A stretch of DNA of 31,193 bases from Carex sylvatica (lineage: Eukaryota; Streptophyta; Magnoliopsida; Poales; Cyperaceae): NCBI GenBank assembly GCA_964058845.1, contig CAXKVR010000248.1, forward strand, positions 1 through 31,193, read 5' to 3'. Below the pieces are notes generated by a model. It was given only the letters and a program-made list of their open reading frames with translations, ran no database searches and was not told the DNA's origin. Shown one piece after another: positions 20,064 through 29,451 of this stretch (position 1 is its first letter; each line of letters opens with the position of its first letter). The translations under genes and the position numbers were made by a program.

Positions 20064-20210
20064 TCTGTCGATTTTTGGTTCCTATTCGGAGATAGCATAG
20101 GGGGCAGGTATTATTTGAGCTTTCAGATTTGTGCAGAAAGTAATTGGACTGTTGAGATTTTCCAAAAAGTCACGCACCATATGATATATCTCAGAGGATG
20201 CGAATTCGTG
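20064..20210 (-). mobile_element. Truncated copy of the ATCCTCTGAGATAT element abutting gene A
   Basis: On the minus strand this reads GCATCCTCTGAGATAT, GCGTGACTTTTT, AAATCTCAAC, CTCAAATAATA, CTGCCCCCTA and CGAATA, in the same order as 28827-28941. The match fades at about 20075, a few bases before the ancestral ATG of gene A, and the second terminal repeat is missing. It therefore forms the immediate 5' flank of gene A. Confidence 0.7.
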
Positions 20211-20960
20211 TAATGGTTGGGACGGTTCCGGATCCCCTAAAGTAACCCAATCTTTGGATTTTGAATCGAGACCGTCCGATTCGAATCCGTCGCTCGAGAT
20301 TGCTTCGTGATTCGAATTCATCTCTTGAGATATGTGTTCTTAGATTATTACAGATTCGAATCAGACAGTCCTGATTTAAAACTCAAAAATTAAATTACTT
20401 CACTGAATCTGAACTCAGTGATCTGGCCATGGAGGTTTGATGGAGCGTTGTCTCTAAATAGGAGAGTAGGATTTTATTATTTTAAATCCGACTGTTCATT
20501 TATATTGCGATTCGTGCATAAAAAAATAAAAAGGTTAGATTCTTTATGACTTCGCTTGAGTACGCATCTTTTGCATTAACTTAAAAAAGAATCTTTTAAG
20601 TTTATTGCATATAGACCGTCTGATCAGTATCGGAGCCAATCCGGCCCACGCCTATAACGCAAGGCCCCTTTAAAATTAGTGCGGATCTAAATCGGACAGT
20701 CCAGATCTATTAACGTTCGTTCCGTTAATGCAGAGGATACGAATTCAGTTCGCTTCAGGTTCCCTTTTCTTTTTTTTAATTTTATGTTTCTCAATGTGTT
20801 TCGTATTTCGTGCAATGACTTTGTTAGGGGGCACGCAAATACGTATTCTCTGTGTTAACTTACCGTTTGAGTTTATTCTGACGACCGTCCGATCAAAATC
20901 CGGGCAATCCAGCCAAATCTGTAGCGCATGGGGTCATTAATATTCGTGTGCATTTAAATT
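20210..20960 (+). repeat. Degenerate GTCCGAT-rich repeat DNA with about 270-bp spaced units
   Basis: Sequence rich in GACCGTCCGAT, GAATTCG and GAGGAT words. A unit at about 20597-20672 (GTTTATTGCATATAGACCGT, ATCCGGCCCA, CTATAACGCA) recurs in diverged form at about 20869-20940 (GAGTTTATTCTGACGACCGT, AATCCAGCC, TGTAGCGCATG). No gene is recognisable in it. Confidence 0.5.
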
Positions 20961-21124
20961 GGACGGTTCTCATCTTACCTCAAAATTTGAGTTAGCTAAG
21001 AAGATAGGAAATCGTGTGCGTGGGGGGCCCCCACTGGGGACCGGCGGTGGTCAACGATTCTTTTCTAATCGGTTATTTTATCATTTTATATCCTCCTTTC
21101 AATCTTTAAAACATTGGTACAAAA

Positions 21125-21400
21125 ATGATGTCCATAATCAGGAGCTCTTTTGCTGCCACCAACACAGGCAGTCTTCGCCTTTCAACGGGACACAATTTAA
21201 AACGAAATCCACATCGGGTTCCCTGTACCAGTCTACGTCTCGCTGGTACCAATCATAGAGGCGGCTGTGGCCTGGCTACCTTGACAGAGTTAAATTTCAA
21301 TATGACAGGGTTCATGGGGTCCATAATATTCTCGAAGAAGGGCATGAAGGGTAAAAGTGTGAGCGGCATGAATAATTATTATGCATGCCTTTTTACTCTA
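21125..21400 (+). pseudogene. GPT pseudogene fragment 2
   Basis: Starts with a basic, Ser/Thr-rich transit-like stretch (MMSIIRSSFAATNTGSLRLS) whose DNA resembles the transit region of fragment 1 (AACGGGACACAATTTAAAAC against AACGGGACCCAATTTGAAAC). It then passes to FPVPVYVSLVPII in one frame and GGCGLATLTELNFNMTGFMG in another, separated by a one-base indel near 21260. After that come IFSKKGMKGKSVSGMN and YYACL. These are GPT blocks from the middle of the protein. The membrane helices between transit peptide and FPVPVY are missing, as are about 12 residues between GFMG and IFSKK. It is non-functional. Confidence 0.8.
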
Positions 21401-21535
21401 GTGCTATATTTACCTTCGTTTTATTTGACAAGTCCTTGTAATGTATGAATGGCTATTTTGTTGCTCTTGCATATTATGTGAACTTCGGATTAGTTTGGTT
21501 GCAACTTGGAATGACTGAATACAACATGCTTATAA
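21395..21535 (+). repeat. Segment shared with 16155-16290
   Basis: Same orientation and near-identical sequence to the segment following GPT fragment 1; probably the source gene's 3' untranslated region. Confidence 0.65.
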
Positions 21536-21537
21536 TG

Positions 21538-21617
21538 TGTCAGAATCCATACTCCCTAGATTCTGAATAACTTAATGAACACTTCATCTCTATCTCTGGG
21601 TTCTTTCATGCTCTGGC
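21538..21617 (-). repeat. Inverted copy of 27905-27992
   Basis: Reverse complement contains GCCAGAGCATGAAAGAACCC, GATGAAGTGTT, TAAGTTATTC and CTAGGGAGTATGGA, in the same order as the partner downstream of gene B. Confidence 0.7.
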
Positions 21618-21969
21618 ATCATAGAGAATGGAAGAAGGACAGTAAAAGAAAGGAAGAAAAAAACCTTAGTATTACCAAATATTGACACGAATTTTCAAGG
21701 AATTATGTACATTCATATTTAAGCTGGATTGTTTCAAATTTTGATTGGATGGTTCAGATTCAACTCAAACGATGAGATAATGCAAAGAGTTCATACCCAA
21801 AATGTAAGATGAGACAACAGAGTAAAATATAATTTATAATAATTTAAACACAAATATATTATTATAACATATTAAATATAATAATAAAATATTTTATTAA
21901 AATATTAATCCGAATAGACAAATGTTAAAAAGAAAAAAGGATTTGGGACCATAATAGACGAATGCTCAC

Positions 21970-22290
21970 TCTGTGGAATATTTTTTTATAAACCATAATT
22001 AAAAAAACAAAATTATGAAACCAACATAATTATTTTTTTTTTACAAAAATCTAAGAACTGAAATACTATTTTGGTCCGATTTTTTTTTTTTACCGAAATG
22101 ACAATTCGGTCTCAGATATTTTCACAATTTTTCAACGTATTTTTTTTCTCGAAATCTGTGAAAATGACTGGGATTGAATTGTCATTTCGGTCGAAAAAAA
22201 ATAAATGAAACCGAAATGACATCTTGGTTTTGATAAAATTTACTTTATTTATTTATTTATGGTTTCTAAAAAAAATCTTCAATTTTCGGA
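21970..22290. mobile_element. Foldback copy of the 10118-11122 element family (terminal part)
   Basis: Bases 21975-22150 match the reverse complement of about 10940-11115 (CCATAATTAA, ATGAAACCAACATAATTA, TTTTGGTC, ATGACAATTCGGTCTCAGAT, TTTTCACAATTTTT). Bases 22150-22290 form the reversed arm, so this locus is a compact hairpin without the central part. Confidence 0.6.
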
Positions 22291-22404
22291 GAACGATATA
22301 GTCAACTATGGTCAACAGGCACTTGGCCCTCACAAATCATTTCTTCATTTCTTTATTTATTTTTTATTTTTTTTGAGAGAAACCTCCTCAGTCCTCACTA
22401 ACAA

Positions 22405-22440
22405 GTAACAAACCATTTCTTTTTAGCAGCAACAAACTGT
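22405..22440 (+). repeat. Short dispersed repeat shared with 28629-28664
   Basis: Both loci contain AACAAACCATTTCTTTTTAG, then GCAACAAACTG, with one difference. In both, sequence with CCAAT and GATT words follows, so they may be ends of related decayed elements. Confidence 0.55.
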
Positions 22441-22619
22441 AAGGAGCGCGTCCAACGGAGTCGGACACAAACGGGTCCAATCCCGCTCCGATTAGCCCAA
22501 TTCACTTTTGAACGATTTTTAACGGGCCCCGGATTCAAATCCGATGCCCCTCGGACGCGTCCCCCCAAAGTCACCAAACACATCAATTAGTATCCAAATA
22601 ATTTTAAAGATTTCCTTTT

Positions 22620-23040
22620 GCCGACATTTGTATCTATTTAAAAATAAATAAAAACTTTAAGTTATTTAATTATTGTTATTTAAAAAAAATTCTCAAAATA
22701 GATACAATTTTTTATAAATTAAATGTAATAGAAGGATCACAATAATTTATATATTACCAAGAAGTGACTTTTGAACCGGGATCAATAACTCAGAATCCAT
22801 GCATTTTTATTTTTTTACAAGAACATATAATAAAATATATTAATTTTTCTTAAAGCTGCGAAAAATCCGGCCTGAAAAATATTGATCAGATTATTTGTTA
22901 CAGTCTTTCTAATAAATCAAATTGTATTGTATTCCATCTATTTTCAAAGAAATATATTCAACATTTCTAATATTTTCATAAAAAAATAAAAAATAAATAC
23001 AAATTTCTGTTTTTTTTATTAAAAAAAAAAAAAAAATTTT
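22620..23040. mobile_element. Inverted copy of the central part of the 10118-11122 element
   Basis: Matches the reverse complement of about 10480-10890: AATAGATACAATTTTTTATA, TTAAATGTAATAGAAGGAT, AAGTGACTTTTGAA, CGGGATCAATAACTCAGAAT, GCATTTTTATT and TCTTTCTAAT occur in the same order. It ends in an A-rich stretch about 25-30 bp before the conserved upstream block of gene B. Confidence 0.65.
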
Positions 23041-23086
23041 AAAACCGTGGAAAATTCCAAGCCGTGGAAATTCCCATCGAACCTCC

Positions 23087-23263
23087 ATGGCCTTCTCTGT
23101 GGAGCGCGCAACCAAAAAACGAGAGAACGATGGCATTCTCTGTGGAGGACTACAAACCAAGCCTGGCGATGGTGGCGTGTCAGTGCATCTTTGCGATGAT
23201 AAATCTGCTAGCAAAGGCAGCATTCAACCAAGGCTTCAGCAGCTTGGTCTTTGCTGTCTATAG
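23087..23263 (+). promoter_or_regulatory. Upstream ORF overlapping the gene B start
   Basis: An ATG with G at +4 lies 43 bp before the gene B start, in the +1 frame. It is open for 58 codons and ends at TAG 23261-23263, inside exon 1. The first 18 bases (ATGGCCTTCTCTGTGGAG) are a near-perfect direct copy of the main start region (ATGGCATTCTCTGTGGAG), so the upstream ATG arose by duplication of the start. It is effective only if the transcript begins upstream of 23087, which the sequence cannot show. Confidence 0.5.
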
Positions 23264-26200
23264 GCAGGCTATTGCTTTTCTTGCTATTCTACCTCCTTTG
23301 TTTTTCGCCAAAGGGTAAGTAATTATTCAGAGAATTAATTGGTTTTGATCAGTGGAGGAGGAGAGGATTTCTTCAGGTCAATTTAATTAATTTCTGCGGT
23401 TATTTGTGAAAATTAGTATCAACTATCAAAGATACACTAGGAAAATTAATAATTTGAATGGGGTCATGGAAATTTATTAAATTATTAAATTTAATAATAT
23501 AAATATATAATAATGGCCCCTCAATGTCATCAATCATAAACTGAAGAGTTTTAAAATGGAAGGGGGGAATTTCATGTATACCCTTCAAACATCTCGAAAT
23601 TACGTATTTCCCTTTCTAATTCATAATATCATATGTTTCCCTACTAAATTTCAACACTCACAAATTTACCCAGCTGATTGCCTTTGTGAGAACTTTATAA
23701 ATTTAAATGAATTGGATAAATTTGTGAGTTTTTGAAGATTAAATGATAACATGAATTTTAGAAGGAAAAACACGTATTTTCGAGTTTTTGAAAGATATAC
23801 ATGAAATTCCCCAAAGAAGAAATTAGTAGGAGATACAGGTTAGGAAGGACCAAAAGAACTAAATTGAGTTATCTGATTTCAATCAGTGGGGAGCTTCAAC
23901 TGATTGATTTTCAAAAAGAATTTGAATTTCTTGGAAGTGTACTCTTCATTTCAGTATTTGAGTTATTTGGTAATGAATTTCTCTCCATATTTTATTGATT
24001 ATTTACTGGTACCCTTGAAGATTGCAACTATTAGGTATTATGTTGATAACAGTTTAATATATATTATACACAGGAGAGGAGTCACTGGAATATCTCTCAG
24101 CTTGAAAGGTTTCTGTTTGCTTTTCATTGCTGCACTGTTTGGGTAAATACAATACAACTGCTTTAATTCTTGAGTAAGGCTATGCGTGGTAATAGGCATA
24201 TTACACAGCGGTCTGCGCTATGGACTCATATCTTAATTTTTAAAGTCTAAACAGTCGATCTCAACCATTGAGCATGATCTTCATGTGAAGTACTTGCAAT
24301 CCAAATTTTACATTTTTTAAAATTTGTTTACCATGTTTTAGATAGATACAAAATCACTTGATTTGAAAATTATGGACTATCCTAAAGTGCAGTGGTATTC
24401 TACCTATCTGAAATGATAGTACAAAAGTTTAAAAAAAAATTCAAAATTGGGTCTGCAAGTACATTTTCTTATGGATATCATGTTTAATAGTTCAGACCGA
24501 CTGTTTGAACTTCAAAAATATAAATTGGAATCCATAGCACGGGTTGATCCGTAATATGCATATTACCATAGCCTCACTCTTAATTCTTACCACTTTCTGT
24601 TTGAGAATGTGGGTAGTATCTCGTTTTCTACAACCTTTTACTGTTGTTGTTTAACATAATCAACAGAGGCACCGGAAACAAGATCTTACATTATATAGGT
24701 GTGGAATTGGGGAACGCATCCTTGTCATCTGTTATGGGTAACATGATACCTGTGATTACTTTTCTGATGGCAGCTTCAGTTGGGTACTTAACTTTCAATT
24801 TTTTTTACCAGACCTGTTTTCTTATAGTTTGCCTGTGTCCCTTATTTTCACTTGTATGCTATAAAAATGGACTCCAGTAATTATAAAATTTGAGTGAGGC
24901 TATGGTTCTACGCATAGCGCACTTTGGTTCATACTATGGATGCATATCTCTATTTTTAAAATCCAAACAGTAGATCTGTTCCGCTTGACATGATCTTCAT
25001 ATGAAAATGTGCTTGGATGTCAATTTTTACATTTTTTTTAGAATTTATTTACTATTTTTTTAAATAGATGCAAAATCATTTGATCTAGACCATTCAAAAT
25101 TTGTGATTTTCTATCTATAAAAATAGTAAAAAAATTAAAAAGAATGTAAAATTTGGCCTCGAAGTACATTGTCATATGGAGATCATGATGAACGGTTCTG
25201 ATCGACTATTTAGACATTGAAAATGAAGATATGGATCTGTAGTACGGATCAAAGTGCGCTATGCATAGTACCCTGGCCTCACTCAAAAAAATTTATGTCG
25301 ACACATCAATCATAAATAAACAACAAGATTAGTGGTTTGAATTTGAGGTACTTTTAATTCCAAATTTGAAAACATAATTTAAAAAAAGAGGTGCCTTTTT
25401 GTGGCACAGGAATCCTCATGTACTCTACCAAATTTTACCGTTGTAGTGGTTTGCAGTTGGTATCTCTTAATTTTTAAAGTAAAAAGTTTCAGCCTTCATA
25501 GTTCAAACTTCAAAGGGAAACAACTTGAAATTTAATAACATCTAGGAGCTGAGAAACCAACAATTCGTCACCAATAATTGTTCTATCATTTTGACAGATT
25601 GGAGAAGGTGGAACTAAGGAGTTTGAGAACATGGGTTAAGATAATTGGAACTATAGTTTGTTTTGGTGGAACAATGATTCTGACCTTCTATAAAGGCCCT
25701 GGTTTTCTAAATTTGTCAAATGCTTATATAAATTTTGGAACAGCTGTGTACTCTGTAAACTATAGATGGGTACTTGCTGTAGTTTGCTCACTTGGATCAG
25801 CTAGTTGTTGGTCTCTATGGCTCTTATTGCAGGTGCTTGTTCTGAATTCATCAAATTTGCATGATTCATGATTATATTTGACAACCCACATAACGTTTAT
25901 CAGAATTCAAAAGGCTATTATTGTAGGTATTTTAGGTCATGTATCAAATTTTGGTGCATTTGAAAACCAATTGGCACTCCATGGCTCGATTGGGGAACTT
26001 AACAGTTAAATTTTTTGGCATTGGATCAATGCCAAAAATGATTTTAATATCATAACTGATTTGGGACACAATCTACATACGTAATGAAGAACACACTTTT
26101 GGGCTTTCAATTAGAATGACACTGATGTTGGTTGCCAGGGTTGTCAATATATCCCTCCCCAAACATGAGTATGTAATGTCGCACATATAAAAAGTTATTA

Positions 26201-27054
26201 CTATACAAACAAAAATCATTTTACATTTCAATTTTTTTTATACAAACAACTAACTTTTAATCTTACTCTTGTATTTGATCTGTAATTCACTATGTATCAG
26301 GTACCAATTTCTAAATTCATTGATCACTTGCCACAAACAGTTTCATTATGCTTTCTTTCATCACTCCAATCAGCTACAATTGTTTTTTTCCTGGAGCCAA
26401 ACTTCAGCGCCTGGAAGATCAACACTGTTACCGAGCTTTCAGCTTGCTTATTTTCGGTATATTTCTTCATAATTTGAAAATCAAAATAGTTAACGTTCAA
26501 GTCCTGTTCCTAATTGTAAAGATACATCTGTACCAGTACTAAGTTCATTTTGACTCATCAACCTGAATTAAGGTCTCTGGTACAGGGTGTTTTTGGAACA
26601 GCGGTAGGTTTTTACCTTCAATCTTGGTGCGTTTCGGTAAGAGGACCTGTTTACTGTGCCATGTTCACTCCGCTCAATACCGTAATCACAGTGATATTGG
26701 CTACTATAACACTTCATGAGGAACTCCACATTGGAAGGTGTGTTCGATTTTTTTTTTTTTTTATATGTATACTTTTCACAATGTGGTATGCGGTCATTTA
26801 AATTAACAGTCAATTACACCAGATCTCTCAGAATCTAAATTTTCCTATTCAGCTTGATAGGTGCAGTTGCTATATTTGGGGGAATGTATATGGTGTTATG
26901 GGGAAAAGCAGAGGATGTCACGGGAGAGCGAAATGACACAACACCAACTGTAGGTGTTTCAGAGGTAACTATATCAATAGATGGCAAAGAGAATCATGGT
27001 GAACATAGTACCAGACGACCACTTCTGCTAAAAACACAAAAGCTAAATAACTAG
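23130..27054 (+). CDS. Gene B: intact WAT1-related/UMAMIT-type EamA transporter, 7 exons
   Basis: Exons 23130-23314, 24074-24142, 24667-24783, 25598-25832, 26301-26456, 26586-26737 and 26853-27054, all GT-AG, join into an uninterrupted 1116-nt frame encoding 371 residues, the normal size for the family. The start is MAFSVEDYKPSLAMVACQCI. Helix 1 is about residues 13-32 and helix 2 about 39-58; the rest continues as two EamA halves. The first half has GTGNKILHYIGVELGNASLS and ends at TMILTFYKGP (about 152-161). The second starts at YRWVLAVVCSLGSASCWSLW and includes SSLQSATIVFFLEPN, FGTAVGFYLQSWCVSVRGPV and IGAVAIFGGMYMVLWGKAED. A hydrophilic tail of about 45 residues ends the protein. The wording is closest to the Arabidopsis At3g28050/At5g40230-type WAT1-related group. 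Characterised relatives export amino acids or transport auxin at the plasma membrane or tonoplast; the substrate here is unknown. Confidence 0.92.
23564..23812. mobile_element. 249-bp inverted-repeat MITE in gene B intron 1
   Basis: The left arm GGGGAATTTCATGTATACCC, then TACGTATTTCC, is mirrored on the right by ACGTATTTTCGAGTTTTT and GATATACATGAAATTCCCC. The hairpin spans the whole segment. The same element sits at the same place in gene C (29755-30003), with a one-armed relic in gene A. Confidence 0.85.
24171..24578. mobile_element. MITE in gene B intron 2 (GAGGCTATGG family)
   Basis: Ends TGAGTAAGGCTATG and CATAGCCTCACTC are inverted. Inner words ATGCATATTAC / GGCATATTAC, a GTACTTGCAA / TTGCAAGTAC-like pair and AAATCACTTGA are shared with the copy in gene A intron 6. 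The copy in gene C intron 2 is nearly identical. Confidence 0.8.
24890..25286. mobile_element. MITE in gene B intron 3 (GAGGCTATGG family)
   Basis: Inverted ends TTGAGTGAGGCTATGG and GGCCTCACTCAA. Inner CGCATAGCGCACTTTG on the left pairs with CAAAGTGCGCTATGCATAG on the right. A second, independent insertion of the family in the same gene. Confidence 0.85.
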
Positions 27055-27505
27055 ATGTTTCTAATAGTATGTTTTGTGGCTGGTAAAGTTAGTTCTGATA
27101 TGGGATGCAGATGCATGTCAGTTTTATTGTGTAAATAATTATTTTCTTCCATATTTTTGGCTTTGTAAGAAGCTCCATAATCTTGGTATGTAAAATTATT
27201 GTCGTAAACCAAGAGAATCTAGAGAAATTCATGTGAGATGGGATAAATCCTTGTACTGATCTTGCTTTCAAAATTCATCAAACATTTAGTGCACACATAA
27301 ATAGATGAACGGCGCATGCTGTAATCAACAGCAGAAACATTACCAAACAAAACTAAGGGACACTGAATACATCAGCAACACAAACAAATCAACAGAATGT
27401 ACACATAATAATAATACATACTGGCAGGCACTTCCTCAGGAAACAAGAATATATATATATACAGAGGTTAGCTATTCTACTTCCATAAGCATTTGTGGGC
27501 ATATG
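27055..27505. other. Gene B 3' flank, no further gene seen
   Basis: The first 100 bases resemble the 3' flank of gene A (CTAGATGTTTCTAATAGTAT is shared exactly), so they are probably 3' untranslated sequence. The remainder has no recognisable gene or element apart from a short (TA)n tract near 27450. Confidence 0.6.
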
Positions 27506-27509
27506 CTTA

Positions 27510-27830
27510 TAACTCGTTTTTGCGTTTTCAATGTTGAAATGGTCGATCTAAAGCGCTAAACATGTTCTCCATGTTAATACGTGTTTGGAGACCAAATTTT
27601 ATATTTTTTTGAATTTTTTTTACTAATTTTTCAGAATTTTTCAAAACAGAGTTTTTCATATTTATTATTATTATTTTTAATATTTTTATGGCTGTTTTGA
27701 AAAATTCTGAAAAAATAATAAAAAATTTCCAAAAAATATAAAATTTGATCTCCAAATACATATTAACGTGGAGAACATGTTGAGTGCTTCAGATCGACCA
27801 TTTGAACATTGTAAACGCAAAAACGAGTTG
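27510..27830. mobile_element. Inverted-repeat MITE downstream of gene B
   Basis: The left end AACTCGTTTTTGCGTTTTCA, then ATGGTCGATCT, is mirrored at the right by AGATCGACCATTTGAACATT and ACGCAAAAACGAGTT. The arms run inward through GGAGACCAAATTTTATATTT and its reverse. It resembles the GAGGCTATGG family in layout but has different ends. Confidence 0.85.
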
Positions 27831-27904
27831 ATATCATGTTCAACTCAGAACGGTTGATATCATGTTGCTTCTTCCTTTCTCTCAATTTCCCTTTGCTCTC
27901 TGTG

Positions 27905-27992
27905 TGCCAGAGCATGAAAGAACCCGGAGATGAAGTGTTTGCTTAAGTTATTCACAAGCTAGGGAGTATGGACTCTACCACATTACAAGATT
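27905..27992 (+). repeat. Inverted copy of 21538-21617
   Basis: GCCAGAGCATGAAAGAACCC, GATGAAGTGTT, TAAGTTATTC, CTAGGGAGTATGGA and ACATTA occur in the same order as on the minus strand at the partner. Confidence 0.7.
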
Positions 27993-28310
27993 ATAAAAAT
28001 ATTATGAAGTGTTTGCTTAAGTTATTTAAATTTTACGTTTTTAATATTATAAAAATAAAAATATGATGGAGATACAAAAGATAATTGAATCCTTAGTTAT
28101 GAAAAGACTTTTATTGAATTCGTTTTGTACCCGTTGACATGCATCCACAGCTGCTAACATCTTTGACTCTGGTGTGCCGTTGTTCATCCCCGATCAAAAA
28201 ACGGTACAAAAGCGAGACTAGCATAGTGATCGATATGGTAAAAAAGTTAGACCCGTAATTTATCTTAATTACCAATGATTCTTTTTTTTACTACAATATC
28301 TTTGTTTCAA
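27993..28310. other. Intergenic stretch, no gene seen
   Basis: AT-rich, with a short repeat of GAAGTGTTTGCTTAAGTTAT (27935 and 28006). No coding or RNA feature. Confidence 0.6.
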
Positions 28311-28313
28311 AAG

Positions 28314-28340
28314 TTATATATATATATATAGAGAGAGAGT
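28314..28340 (+). repeat. (TA)n(GA)n compound microsatellite
   Basis: TATATATATATATA followed directly by GAGAGAGAG. Confidence 0.9.
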
Positions 28341-28344
28341 AAGA

Positions 28345-28620
28345 CTACCGTACATTACAATGTATAGACATTTTTATAAATTGGACTATAATTCACCAGA
28401 TTCAAAGTTCAAATAACCGATTCAAACCGTTCATCTTATTTTTCATTAATATGTTTGGAGATCAAATTTTATATTTTTTTAAATTTTTTTACTATTTTTT
28501 TAGATTTATTAAAAATCGTTATTTTTATACAAATCTGAACCATAAAAAAAAAAAAAAAGTAATTTTCAAAAATTCAAAAAAAAATGTTAAAAATTTATAA
28601 AAAATATAAGATATCTCAGA
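28345..28620. mobile_element. Partial MITE related to the 27510-27830 element
   Basis: Contains the one-arm series CAAAGTTCAAATAACC, CCGTTCAT, ATGTTTGGAGATCAAATTTT and the T-rich centre with a weak mirrored A-rich side. The terminal repeat of the second arm is missing. Confidence 0.45.
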
Positions 28621-28828
28621 GATACGCACTCTTAACAAACCATTTCTTTTTAGCTGCAACAAACTGCATGGAGGTCCAATCTGCTCCTAATAGTCTGATT
28701 CACTTCATTATTCATGCCTCTGCTTTAATATCCGTACGGATCAAACGTAAAAGGAGGATTCGTATCCTTCAAGAAGTGTAGAGAATTATCTCACTTTACG
28801 GGTTGAGATTAAATTTCAGGGATTCGCA

Positions 28829-28986
28829 TCCTCTGAGATATCTCATATTTTGCGTGACTTTTTAGAAAATCTCAACCTGCAATACGTTATGCCCGAATCT
28901 CAAAGCTCAAATAATACTGCCCCCTACGTCACGTCCGAATAAGCACCGGACACGTCGGCACGCAAAATATGAGATATCTCAGAGGA
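28829..28986. mobile_element. 158-bp MITE with perfect 28-bp terminal inverted repeats
   Basis: Bases 28829-28856 (TCCTCTGAGATATCTCATAT plus TTTGCGTG) and 28959-28986 are exact reverse complements. The core GAGATATCTC is itself a palindrome. The 102-bp centre is unpaired and contains CTGCCCCCTA and CACCGGACACGTCGGCA. A partial, diverged copy forms the 5' flank of gene A, and a third terminal motif lies at about 28608-28625. Confidence 0.85.
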
Positions 28987-29274
28987 TATGCACTCAAATT
29001 TCAGTCGATTTGGGATTCGAGCTAGCGCAGAAGTCAGTATTATTGGGCTTTGAGATTGTGCCAAGTTAAAATGAACGGTCCAGATCTAATAATTGTAAAA
29101 GATTCCCTTGTCAGGTATTGGAGAGGATGTGAATTCCCCAAACAAAGCGTTTCATCGCACCAACCACCAAGTGACCAAACACATTGAGAAACGTAAAGAA
29201 AAAGAAAAAAGCAACTGAACAGTGAAGAGGTCTGAAGTCATAATAAATAACTAGTAAATTCCCATCGAACCTCC

Positions 29275-29451
29275 ATGGCCTTCTCTGTGGAGTGCGCAAC
29301 CAAAAAACGAGAGAACGATGACATTCTCTGTGGAGGGCTACAAACCAAGCCTGGCGATGGTGGCGTGTCAGTGCATCTTCGCAGTGATGAATCTGCTAGC
29401 AAAGGCAGCATTCAACCAAGGCTTCAGCAGCTTGGTCTTTGCTGTCTATAG
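29275..29451 (+). promoter_or_regulatory. Upstream ORF overlapping the gene C start
   Basis: Same arrangement as gene B: an ATG 43 bp before the main ATG, +1 frame, 58 codons, ending at TAG 29449-29451 within exon 1. It is preserved between the two copies, but the duplication is recent, so conservation by descent is expected without selection. Confidence 0.45.

Noticed and set aside
23064..23129. In-frame N-terminal extension of gene B beginning at 23064
   Set aside because: The extension starts at GTG, not ATG; a plant nuclear gene would not normally use it, and gene C supports the ATG at 23130/29318.
24001..24146. Open frame upstream of and including gene B exon 2
   Set aside because: Only 24074-24142 is exon; the rest is intron, shown by the matching acceptor in genes A and C.
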